From Allodiplogaster sudhausi (taxonomy: Eukaryota > Nematoda > Chromadorea > Rhabditida > Diplogasteridae), in NCBI GenBank assembly GCA_945643635.1, contig CALZFC010000020.1:1220001-1284000 (forward strand): a stretch of DNA of 64,000 nt. Direction: 5' to 3'. The position numbers and the translations under genes were made by a program. This document shows, piece by piece, positions 44,301 to 53,900 of this stretch; within the stretch, counting starts at the first letter, position 1; each line of letters opens with the position of its first letter. The notes below the pieces were generated by a model, which saw only the letters and a list, made by a program, of their open reading frames with translations, did not search any database and was not told where the DNA came from.

Positions 44301-44377
44301 AAAATTGTGCTTAAATACAGCTGTTTAATGGCTCGAGTTTTGTAATATTGCAGACCACTCAGAAGAAGAAGGCCTGA
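37508..44377 (+). CDS. MTET locus 1: modular coiled-coil / acidic-basic repeat protein
   Basis: Starts directly after AG: exon 37508-37600 ([20 protein letters not shown] to SATQ). Nine 84-bp exons each encode a 28-residue coiled-coil unit ([15 protein letters not shown] to CDETENE): 38767, 39196, 39625, 40058, 40488, 40917, 41346, 41779, 42215. Then 42712-42798 (IIQKSNTIDELNARIVQLEK to EDQA); 42913-42990 ([13 protein letters not shown] to KTPAKK); then 117-bp exons [18 protein letters not shown] to KKTPAKK at 43086, 43297, 43508, 43720, 43931, 44143. A seventh, at 44354, reads TAQKKKA then TGA after a one-base deletion. Acceptors at 43720 and 44143 are mutated to GCAT. All introns are phase 0. 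Predicted cytosolic or nuclear rod with a CK2-type Ser/Asp/Glu and Lys/Pro-rich tail like Nopp140/treacle in composition (not proven homology). The 3' end is probably truncated by the LTR fragment at 44425. Confidence 0.6.
37614..38080. mobile_element. Diverged left arm of the palindromic Tc1/mariner-like element
   Basis: TACAGTAACGTGCAAAAAG at 37613 begins a stretch similar to 4794-5470 (CAATATTTTCCTTCAACG.., TTCATGAAATTTTCAGG, CAAAATGATTTATTTCTT, CAGCCTTATTTCATC). No right arm follows. It lies in the first intron of the MTET locus 1 gene. Confidence 0.6.
38287..38341. repeat. (AT)n microsatellite
   Basis: About 55 bp of alternating AT. Similar runs lie at about 8516-8560, 12312-12350, 16308-16355, 26535-26562 and 50846-50960. 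Confidence 0.9.
38384..38542. promoter_or_regulatory. Array of four heat-shock-element-like motifs, 45-49 bp period
   Basis: Alternating GAAnnTTC pentamers at 38384-38401 (GAATGTTCTAGAAAATTC, a perfect four-unit element), 38431-38448 (GAACCTTCTGGAATTTTC, perfect), 38480-38497 (GAATCTTCTGAAAAATTC, one unit AAA) and 38525-38542 (GAATGTTCTGAAAAATTC, one unit AAA). They sit in a degenerate GGGGC-containing tandem repeat in the intron between the MTET exon and the first coiled-coil exon. HSF-1 binds such inverted nGAAn arrays (established). Activity here is inference. Confidence 0.6.
38600..42580 (+). repeat. Coiled-coil exon-intron cassette array (about 430 bp period)
   Basis: Nine cassettes, exon start spacings 429, 429, 433, 430, 429, 429, 433 and 436 bp. 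Introns are as conserved as exons (GAGCATGA.AAGAGC, TTATGACTG, GATCGCTGTTATCTCG, GCTTTTCAG). Cassettes 1-4 and 5-8 form a higher-order repeat of 1721 bp. Confidence 0.9.
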
Positions 44378-44420
44378 GCTCTGAGGACTCTTCAGATGAG
44401 TTGGATAGCTCAGAGGACTC
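43070..44420 (+). repeat. Acidic/basic exon cassette array (211-212 bp period)
   Basis: Seven cassettes of a 117-bp exon plus about 94-bp intron. Two intron types alternate in the later part: ATACATCTGTTTCATGTCTC with dead acceptor GCAT, and ATACAGCTGTTTAATGGCTC with GCAG. Confidence 0.9.
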
Positions 44421-44424
44421 TTCA

Positions 44425-44640
44425 GATGATTTTCTCGTCTCTTTGTTTATTTAGCATAACTGCTTACTTGAGTCTCGCCAATATAAAAGCCCTAGCCTGC
44501 GAGCTCACTTCACTTGGTTCTCTCCTCTCTCTTGTAAGCGGTCGACTTTCCATTTCTCTCTCTCTAATAAACCTCTTTTCGCTTCTCGCCTTGGCTACCC
44601 ACACGCACATCAACTCTCTCCGTATCTGGAGATACACAAC
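44425..44640 (+). mobile_element. LTR fragment, related to 12914-13144
   Basis: AATATAAAAGCCCTAGCC followed by GCGAGCTCACTTCACTT, CT-rich sequence and CTAATAAACCTC parallels TATATAAGTCCTAGCC / GCGAGCTCTCATCACTT / TGATAAACCTC of the 13-kb LTR, ending in ACACAACA. It directly follows the broken last acidic exon of MTET locus 1, so it probably removed the gene's 3' end. Confidence 0.5.
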
Positions 44641-45400
44641 AGAAAAAGAGAGCATAAAGAGTACGGCTGCGCGTACGCGAAGATAAAGTCATAACTTCTG
44701 CCTCGCAATTAGAGACGTGAAATGAAAGAACTTAGGCGTCTTTTTTCGCCTCTCTCCGTATCGCACACTCTCTCGCCTTCGAAGGCTGTCTTGGACAAAA
44801 TAATCTTCCCAAAGGTGTCTAACGATAAGCAGATGCAAGGGCCCTGTATTATTCCTATTGGCCTTTTCCTGTGTGTTTGGGACAATTGTCTGCGACACTG
44901 AAAACTTTCATGGATAAATTGTTCTGCTGTTATTCTTATTTGTATCTGAACAACTCTGTTACTTGCCCCTTCGCCCCATGGGCAGCTCCGCCACCTCGGA
45001 GGGAGAGTATGCCCTTGAGCGCCTGCCAGTCCTTTCCGATGTTCCTTTCACGACTTGCTTGAGGGAAGCCTCCCCCTCCCTTTCCCCCGAAGGTTGGAGC
45101 TGCCTTTGGGGCACCGGACAACATAACAATTCGTATACCATGAATTCCGTTGTAATGAAAGGCTTATGCCCGATAATCGTCGGTAATGTTGCAACATGTC
45201 ATTAGAAGAACGCTTCCTTGTTCGATGGAACTCTCATATGCCTTTCTCAATTCTACTGGACGACTTCAGCTTAGCTTTCGGTACAGTAATACGAAGTATT
45301 CGCACTTTTCTCATCTATTGAATTCAAATTTATAATGTTGAATTTTCAGTAATCGTAATATTCAAAGGAATCTCACTGATATCAGCACGCATTATTGTTA
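44641..45400. other. Receptor-block 5' flank (partner about 27350-28090)
   Basis: Diverged copy of the sequence in front of receptor gene 2 (TTTCGCCTCTCT.., GGCCTTTTCCTGTGTGT, CCTTTCCGATGTTCC, CTGATATCAGCA). No exon seen. A small foldback element lies at 44968-45115. Confidence 0.55.
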
Positions 45401-45670
45401 TTTGGGTATTCTACTTCTTTTTCGTGGTGGAGACTATTTATATCGATTAGCTGTAATTTTAATATTTTTCACGTTAAAACTATTCACGTTTCATCCTTTT
45501 ACAACACGTACAAAATTATAGTTTGGCTAAATACACGTCGAAATTTACATTGTCGTCAAAAATTTACATGTCCTATTTCAATTCAACAACTAACTAAGAT
45601 AATATCTACGTGCCTCTGTCTGGATAATAAATTCAGGATGAATCGTAAATGAATTAAAAAAAAATTGCAG

Positions 45671-47824
45671 TCAGTAGCTGTTTTCGGGTACATGTACTCG
45701 CTGGGCACGTTTTGCTTCATGTTCGTCTACCGTCTCTACGTCCTCTATCGACGTCCGCCTTCACGGAAGGCGTACTGGACGATCGTCGGCGCTCTGTCGA
45801 CGATTCCTGTTCCAGCTATTGTACGCTATTTGATTATGCAATACCGCGATTTAAAGTGCCGAACACTTCCTTATGAACATTTAAATTCGAGCTTTTTTCC
45901 CTAACACAAGGACGAGAGAATAGGCAGGAAAATTCAAATAGATTAGATTAAATTTCATGTTCCACAAAAAATATGATGAATCAATACAAGTGGTGCAGAC
46001 TACAAATTAAACAACGACAAAACCCTAACTTTACAGTATGTGTACTACAACTGCCACAGTCCCTTCTACTGGCTGCACAAGATGCTAGTCGTCTGTCGAC
46101 CGGGAGACTATGACGATGTCGATGAATATCATATTAGTGGTAATGCTGATTTTGCACTACGGTGAGAATGCAGCAATACACAGATATTAGGGAAAGTCGA
46201 TTTCGAATGTCGTAAATTTAGTATTCAATAAACAAATTTATGATTTGAAATATTTTACTCTTTCCTAGGACAATAGTTGTATTATTAGAGATGATGCATT
46301 TTGTAGCATTAGAATCGCCCGATCCATTCTTGGTATCAAGAACCTGGGCGGGACTGCATGTCCTTGGAACCAAGATCATGGACATACAATTAGAAAAAAG
46401 TGTTTGCTAGCGGTACTTACGTACATATTTAATGATTTCAGGCTTTTCGGCGCCAATCAAATTATTCGACAGTGGCCAATCATGGATATTCTATGGCTTC
46501 GCTTTAGTCGGGGCCACAATCATCGCGATCGTCTGTTTCCTTATTCGTGCCTTCATTTTGCGACATTTGGAAGCAGAAAGAATTCGTATGTCGAGTCAGA
46601 CGCAGGAGATGCATCGTTCTTTCGTTAGGGTCTGAAGATTAATTTAATTTAATATAAACTAATTTAATTTAATTTAAATTATGTTTAAAGGAGCATGAAC
46701 ACCCAAAACTCCTTCGCGGAGAAACCTGTAAGAAACTGCCGAGATACTGTAATGCACTTAGCTTTTATTATATTTGTACTGAAAAACAGTACACACGTAC
46801 TCCCAAAAACATTTAGGAAAATTTTGAACGTGAAACCTTCCTACGATATTTCGATATTTCCTCTTGAATCTTAACAGGATGACAAAGGAACAGAAGAAAA
46901 AGGAACTGGAGATGGCGATTTTCATTTATTTCGCCCTTGTAAAAGAAGATGTTTAAAAAATATGTTCCCGCCTATAGGCCGTTGGTGAATATCCTGGAGT
47001 TAACTTTCTGCAAAACTTTTAAAGAACAGATATATACTGTATCGCAGCAAAAATTTCCCTGAAACAGGCAAATTTTTTGTATGCAAATTTCTCGCGAATG
47101 CTGTACATTTGAATCTTTTTACTTTGCCGAAGTATTCGCATGAAAGACATGAACCGACTAGCGTAATAGCCTAAGGCATTAAAAAATGGAGTTTTCCTGC
47201 TCCTTTAATTTAACTTATTTGTAGTTTAGTTGTAGTGTTGATTTTGTACAGTTACCATAATCATACCAGAGTGGAAATAGATAAATAAATAAAAAAAATA
47301 AACTAATTAAATCGATTATTAATTGAATATTAATTGATTTGATCGTCATCCGCCGATCAAATCATAATTATTGAAATCATTAGGAAAATATGATCTTTTT
47401 TGTAAACATTATGATTTATAGATAACGACAGCCCAACTAGTTCTATGTGCACTCGCATTTTACATGCTTGGCTACATCTCCGTTGAAACCCGCTTCTTCG
47501 TATTCAAGTCGCAGGCGGTTGATACCACGGTCTTTCTTGTAAGAATTTCTTTTTTTTTTGCTCCTTTCTTTCTACTTCTTGTGAACATGCATTCACATGT
47601 CTTTCTAGACCACTTCAGTCTCTTCTAGTGGTCAAACTTCCTTCAGATGATGCATATTCAGTTTTTCGTCTCTCCAAGTATCACGCTCTACAACGTCAAG
47701 TCATACAATCGGTAATCATGAATATTTTTTTCATTACAATACTCACTTTACAAATTTTATACAATTTTTTACATCTATTTTCAGTAAATGCCGCCAGCTT
47801 TTGTCCCTCATTCTTCCTATCTAA
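45671..47824 (+). pseudogene. STR-like 7TM chemoreceptor gene 3, TM1-TM2 lost, C-tail cut
   Basis: Exons joining in phase: 45671-45820 (SVAVFGYMYSLGTFCFMFVY to VPAI; TM3-TM4); 46037-46139 (YVYYNCHSPFYWLHKMLVVC to DEYHIS; ECL2); 46442-46629 (FSAPIKLFDSGQSWIFYGFA, TM5, then ICL3 MSSQTQEMHRSFVR); 47422-47538 (TM6); 47647-47711 (MMHIQFFVSPSITLYNVKSY; TM7); 47785-47824 (KCRQLLSLILPI, stop TAA replacing GAA of the 5' paralogue). Upstream, the TM1 exon and nearly all of the TM2 exon of gene 2 are missing: at about 45395-45425 the sequence jumps from TATTGTTATTTGGGTATTC to TTTTTCGTGGTGGAGAC. The receptor is therefore truncated at both ends. ICL3 matches MSKKTRDMHRQLF of the 60-kb STR gene. Confidence 0.7.
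46689..47214. mobile_element. MITE with TTAA target duplication, AGGAGCATG ends
   Basis: AGGAGCATGAACACCCAAAACTCC-type left end (first bases AGGAGCATGAACAC) and right end GGAGTTTTCCTGCTCCT are inverted repeats. Flanked by TTAA on both sides. The paralogous intron of receptor gene 2 reads TATGTTTAATTTAACTT without the element, so the empty site is visible. TTAA (or its core TA) is duplicated, a piggyBac-like or TA-type signature. Confidence 0.8.
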
Positions 47825-48496
47825 TCTCAAAAAAAGGACGTCATTCGGCAGGGTATTGCAAAGTGCTGAATGTTCAAGAGGTGGCAATTTTCACATCGAT
47901 GGAACCTGTATGCCCGCATTTGCAAAGGAGTTTATCAAACGTTTGTACGTTGCCGTTCCTATTCCCATGCTTGCAACTCTCTTGCCTAAAAGTACACCTT
48001 GTATTCTCCACTGTTTTTAAATGTGAGCAGCAACCGTACACATTTGAATAATTTCACATTTCCGAATGTCTGAAACTAGCAGATAATCGCTACCTATATG
48101 TACATATATGTACATAGATAGATATGCTGAACCCTTATATCTTTGTAAAGGCACTCAGTTGCCTAGAAATCAAGACGCATCTCTTTCTTCCATTCTATCA
48201 GAGCAGATCTTGCATGAGGGAATGATAATATTTAGATATGTATGTATGTATGTATATATGTAGTTTTGCTATGAATGACGACTTGTGCTGTCGATGAGAT
48301 TGTATTGCAATTAATTGTAGGCAGAGGAAGCGAAGTATGTAATTACTACGCATGATATCAAAAACTTAAAAATAATTTGACATCATCTAGGAAAATTCAA
48401 ATAGATTGAGTATCATGCTACTCTAAAACAAATATGATGAATCAATACAAGTGGCGCAGATCACAAATTAAACAACGTCAAAAACCAAACATTACA

Positions 48497-48597
48497 GTAC
48501 GTGTTCAACTACTGCCACAGTCCCTTCAACTGGCTGCTCCACAAGATGCTGCTCGTCTGTCGACCGGGAGACTATGATGATATCGATGAAGTAGATA
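48497..48597 (+). pseudogene. Orphan receptor ECL2 exon upstream of MTET locus 2
   Basis: YVFNYCHSPFNWLLHKMLLV, then CRPGDYDDIDEVD; counterpart of 36013-36119. Its 3' end and donor are separated from the following sequence by the MITE at 48598-48955. Confidence 0.55.
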
Positions 48598-48955
48598 CCG
48601 TATTTTCTCTATTAGTACCCCCCCCCTTTATTAGAACAGCCTCTAATAGTACCCCCCCCCCTAATAGTCTAGTACTTTCGCTCTGGATGTACCTCGAATG
48701 GATTCTGGAGGCATGGGGTGCTTTTACCAATGAACTGAAGCCAAATTCATGATAAATATGTTGTAAAACGGATATTCCAGTGATGGTTCCATTGAATTCG
48801 GGCTACGATTCTTCTTTTTTGGGGAATAAAATTTTGTTATTAAACTTTGAATGTCTCCCATTGAAAAATAGTACCCCTCCCTCTAATAGAAGCCCTCCCT
48901 CTCGCAAGGGTATTGAAAAATAGAACCCCCGGAGGCACTAATAGAGAAAATACGG
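48598..48955. mobile_element. Complete MITE, CCGTATTTTCTC family, TA duplication
   Basis: Ends CCGTATTTTCTCTATTAGTA and TACTAATAGAGAAAATACGG-type complement, 358 bp, non-coding, C-rich and G-rich subterminal runs. The empty site is the MTET locus 1 sequence GTAGATATAAGG near 36110; here it reads GTAGATA, element, TATAAGG, i.e. a TA duplication as in Tc1/mariner-type elements. Confidence 0.85.
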
Positions 48956-49501
48956 TATAAGGTCAAGATGAGTGCGAGACTTCGATAATAATTTTTTGTT
49001 TTAATTTTTTATTTTTTTGGGCAGCGGGGATCGCATTGCTTCATGCTCGATTCCAGCTCTAAAGATTTTGCTTTGACAACGAGAATATGCCTCGTTCTCA
49101 ATTATGAGTGCTGAACGTTAATTTCGCCTTAGGCAATATGCAAATGTCACTTCGAACCATTAACAGGTGGATTTAATTAGCCATTAACTGCGACTTGCGC
49201 GGCATATGCTGACTGCTCTAGAGTACATTTCACATTTGCATCGATTGGGTTCATCACAAAGTGGGCTCTCCTCTTTACTGACCACTTTCTCTTTCAGTTG
49301 CTATATCTCATGACACAGTCGCTTGCTGAATCCCGTGAAAATTCGGCCGCTGAATTTGATGCTTATTGCATGCATGCCTTTGTATGAAGCATTCTACCAT
49401 TAATGAATCGAAAGCAAGAGTCCCATTATAGCACTACACGCTTTTTTTTCGTTCTAATTTTCGAACCAGCATATTTTTTCTGTCACATAATTCCAGGAAA
49501 T
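48956..49501. other. 5' flank of MTET locus 2
   Basis: Parallel to 36117-36650 upstream of locus 1 (GGTCAAGATGAGTGCGAGAC, GCATTGCTTCATG, GCGACTTGCGCGGCATATGC, CATAATTCCAG). Presumably promoter and trans-splice region; no specific element assigned. Confidence 0.45.
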
Positions 49502-50658
49502 ATGTCTCTTCTGCCACCAACCAACCATTCCAACGCCGCGAACAGCCTCGTCGGGCAGGACAGCATTACTAATGACGAGTTCGAAGTGATCTGTCCAGTT
49601 GGTGAGCAGTCTCGTTCACTTTTTTTCCGAGTTTCGAACTTTGGCTTATGTGATTAGTAGATAGTTTTAAAATAGGACAGTTATTTCTGCTCCATAGACC
49701 AAAAATTTTTGATCGCCAAATTGGAAGGGGGAGGTACTTTTTGTTAGTGCGAGGAACACGAACGAATATACATGATAAATATTTTTCACTATTTTGTCAT
49801 AAAAATGTAAATCGCCAAACGGGATTCATTGCTAAAGAGAATACGAATATGACCTTTATTAGAATTTTTTTAACAATTTTGTTTAATCTCTAGAGCATGT
49901 AGGAGTAACTACATAGTAACAAGTGGGTACTGCTGACCTCGCACCTTTCACAGAGTCCACCTACGAATCGATCGACCGGAACATGTCTCTGCTGCCGTTG
50001 TCTCTTCTTCCACAGGGCTACATTGGAGATGACACATCGACCGTTACTACGAATGGCGGTACGCATCTCGAGACGGCATTGCTCAATCGTCAGTTAATTA
50101 AGCTACTGATTATTTGTGTCATCTAATTAAAGGAACCATGGACTGAGTAATGCTACAGTAGTACATTAGGACCGTTTTTTTTATTTGACCCTTCTGCGGG
50201 TTAGAGAGCGGGTGAAAGGGAAGGATGGCTAACAGCTACAGTAAAAAATTTTGGCCGAGCCATATTTTGCGTGCGATTAACTCGGTAAAAAGTGGACAAA
50301 AATGGTTCAAACTTTCCAGAAGTATGTTTTAGATAGATGCGCATTGATCCACGGTCATAAAACCATATGTTGATTATTCAGTGAACGGCTCCTTTAAGTA
50401 GTTACCAAATTGTTTTCTGAAGACTGGCAAAAAGCATGAGTAGTTTATCATGTCACCGAATCACATTGAAGCAAATTTCAATTTCATATATGATTTGTTT
50501 CGGATTTAAACCACACCCTGATCTATTTCGCAGAGTCCGTCTTCAGTACGATCACTCGAGTTGACGTCGGTAATAATGTGGATGGAGAAGGCCGCAATAT
50601 CTCCTCTTCCCGCGACTCCTCCGTCGACATGTACCGCGCTCATGTAACTTTTTATTGA
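49502..50658 (+). CDS. MTET locus 2, upstream short gene
   Basis: Paralogue of 36651-37417. Exon 49502-about 49600 (MSLLPPTNHSNAANSLVGQD, five residues longer than in locus 1), exon about 49955-50059 (STYESIDRNMSLLPLSLLPQ, ends TNG), exon about 50534-50658 (ESVFSTITRVDVGNNVDGEG, then SRDSSVDMYRAHVTFY, TGA). The intron between exons 2 and 3 carries a MITE (50131-50393) that removed the GTAAGT donor present after the TAA in locus 1, but the GTACGC donor remains. Function unknown. Confidence 0.5.
50131..50393. mobile_element. MITE, TTAA-flanked, AGGAACCATGGACTGA ends
   Basis: Left AGGAACCATGGACTGAGTAA and right TTATTCAGTGAACGGCTCCT are inverted repeats with TTAA on both sides (50127-50130, 50394-50397). 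Locus 1 has the unoccupied sequence CATCTAATTAATGG. An internal part (TTTGACCCTTCTGCGGGTTA to GGCCGAGCCATATTTT) recurs at about 56676-56760. Confidence 0.75.
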
Positions 50659-50744
50659 ATTCATTTCCAAATATTAAATTGTTGTTTAAGTGAAAAAAAT
50701 TTAAATAGTTTAAATTGGAAGAATAAAGTTATGTTTAAAAATAG

Positions 50745-50893
50745 ATGACCGAAACGACCGAACGCCTGGAGAAGCACTTGAAGAAGCTCGAGGACTTCTC
50801 TACTCACGCCGACCAATTGAAGCAGAGCGCTACACAGGTCTTAATTTATATATATGAATATATATATATATATATATATATTAATATATATCC

Positions 50894-50936
<43 letters not shown>

Positions 50937-53900
50937 TATATATATATATATATATATATACGGATAGAGTTGCTAAACTTACAACCAAAAAAATACCTTA
51001 CCGAGCGAAAATGCTTTTCAGTCCGCTCAACTAAAGTCAGCTATGGAGTCTCTGACGGCAGAGAACTCGAACCTACGACAGAAATGCGACGAGACGGAGA
51101 ATGAGGTTAGCAAAGGTCGTGTTGAAGGATTATGGGATTTGTTTTTCAATTTCCCCGAGGAAGTATTGGCCTGAAAACCCCGAAAAACACTCTTATCAGA
51201 TCCATTTTTTAAGATTTTTGCGGCATAAAAGTTTTTCTCGCTCCGAGACCTTTTTAAAGAGCATGAAAAGAGCAACCGATTATAAAAACGAAATTTCAAA
51301 AATATCAAGTTATGACTGGTTTATGGGCATGGGAATTTTAAACTTAGATCGCTGTTATCTCGTAAGAAATCTTTTGTGTGATTTGTGTTACTCCGGATTG
51401 AGTTGCTGAACTTACAACCAAAAAAATACCTTACCGAGCGAAAATGCTTTTCAGTCCGCTCAACTAAAGTCAGCTATGGAGTCTCTGACGGCCAAGAACT
51501 CGAACCTGCGACAGAAATGCAACGAGATGCAGAATGAGGTTAGCAGTGGTCGTGTTGAAGGATTATGCGATTTGTTTTTCATCTTCCCCCGAGGAAGTAT
51601 TGGCCTGAAAAACCCGAAAGCCCCTCTTTTCAGATCTATTTTTACTATTTTTGCTGCATAAAATCTTTTTCTCTCCCCGAGAACTTTTTAAAGAGCATGA
51701 AAAGAGCTACCGATTATAAAAACGATATTTCAAAACTATCAAGTTATGATTGGTTTATGGGCATGGGAATTTTAAACTTAGATCGCTGTTATCTCCTAGG
51801 AAATCTTTTGTGTAATTTGTGTTGCTCCGGATTGAGTTGCTGAACTTACAACCAAAAAAATACCTTACCGAGCGAAAATGCTTTTCAGTTCGCTCAACTA
51901 AAGTCAGCAATGGAGTATCTGACGGCCAAGAACTCGAACCTGCGACAGAAATGCAACGAGATGCAGAATGAGGTTAGCAGTGGTCGTGTTGATGGATTAT
52001 GTGATTTGTTTTCACCTTTCCCGATTAAGTATTGGCCTGAAAACCCCGAAAAACACTCTTTTCAGATCTATTTTTACGATTTTGCAGCATACAAGTTTTT
52101 TTCTCTCTCCGTGACCTTTTTAAAGAGCACGAATAGAACTTTCGATTGAAAAAACGATATTTCAAATATACCGTATTTTCTCTATTAGTACCCCCGGGGG
52201 TTCTATTTTTCAATACCCTTGCGAGAGGGGGGCACTATTAGAGGGAGGGGTTCTACTGGAGGGAGGGGTTCTATTTTTCAATGTGAGACACTAAAAGTTT
52301 GATAACAACATTTTCTTCTCAAAATAAGAAGAATCGTAGCTCGAATTCATAGGAATCATCACTGGAATATCCATTTTACCACATATTTTGAATGAATTTG
52401 CAATCATTTCATTGGAGACAGCATCCCATGCCTCCAGGATCCATTCGAGGTACGTCTCGAGCTGAGATATAAGGCTGTTAGGGGGGGCACTATTGGAGGG
52501 GGGGGGGTTCTATTTTTCAATGGCTTTATCAGAGGGGGGTACTATTAGAGGGGGGGGGGTTCTAATAAAGGGGGGGGTACTAATAGAGAAAATACGGTAT
52601 CAATTAATCACTGGTTTATTAGCATGGGAATTTTAAACTTAGGCCATGTCGCGATTATATGTACACTTTTAAAGAGCATGTCGAGTAGCACAAGTGATGA
52701 AGTTTTCAGCTATTTTAAAAGTCGAAATGTTTTGTTCCATAATGACTGTCTTAGTGCCGGTTTCTTTAGATTCTCCAGAAGAGCAACACTATTGAGGAGC
52801 TGAGTGGTCGTATCGTTGAATTGGAGAAGGCGAATAGCCTCTTGGAGGATCAAAACGTATCAGAAGATTGCAAAATTAATTTGATAACTTATTTTAAATA
52901 TAATAGTAGAGACTTTTATTATTATTTTATTGTCCCTTTGAAATGATTGCGCAAACTTTGCTGGGCCTTAAAAGTAAAATTGCATATATTTTAGTTTTTT
53001 TTCTCAGAAGAAGAAGGCCGAGAGCTCTGAGGACTCTTCAGATGACTTGGATGCTGAGAAGGCTAAGAAGGCCAAGCTGGTAATAAAATAGATTACAATT
53101 TAGAAGAGATAGTGTTACAAAATTTCGGACAAATACATCGTTTTAATTTTTGAAGTTTCGTAATATTGCAGACCAAAGGTGTGAAGGCCACGTCGGCCGC
53201 TCAGAAGAAGAAGGCAGAGAAAAACCCGCCTAAGCCGGTAGTAAAATAAAATTGTAATTTTAGTAAAGAAAATATTACCAAATTACGGATAAATATGTCG
53301 TTTTAATTACTGAAGTTTCGTAATATTGCAGACCAAAGGTGTGAAGGCCACGTCGGCCGCGCAGAAGAAATTCGAGAAGACCCCGGCCAAGCTGGTAATA
53401 AAACAGATTACAATTTAGAAGAGATCGTGTTACAAAATTTCGGACAAATACATCGTTTTAATTTTTGAAGTTTCGTAATATTGCAGACCAAAGGTGTGAA
53501 GGCCACGTCGGCCGCTCAGAAGAAGAAGGCCGAGAAAAACCCGCCTAAGCCGGTAGAAAAATAAAATTGTAATTTTAGTAAAGAAAATATTACAAAATTA
53601 CGGATAAATATGTCGTTTTAATTACTGAAGTTTCGTAATATTGCAGACCCAAGGTGTGAAGGCCACGTCGGCCGCTCAGAAGAAGAAGTCCGAGACCTCT
53701 GAGGACTCTTCAGAAGACTCGGATGCTAAGAAGGTTAAGAAGACTGCGGTCAAGAAGGTAATAAAATAAAATTGTAATTTTAGTAAAGAAAATGTTACAA
53801 AATTAAGATAAATATGACGTTTTAATTACTAAAGTTTCGTAATATTGCAGACCCAAGGTGTGAAGGCCACGTCGGCCGCGCAGAAGAAGAAGGTCGAGAA

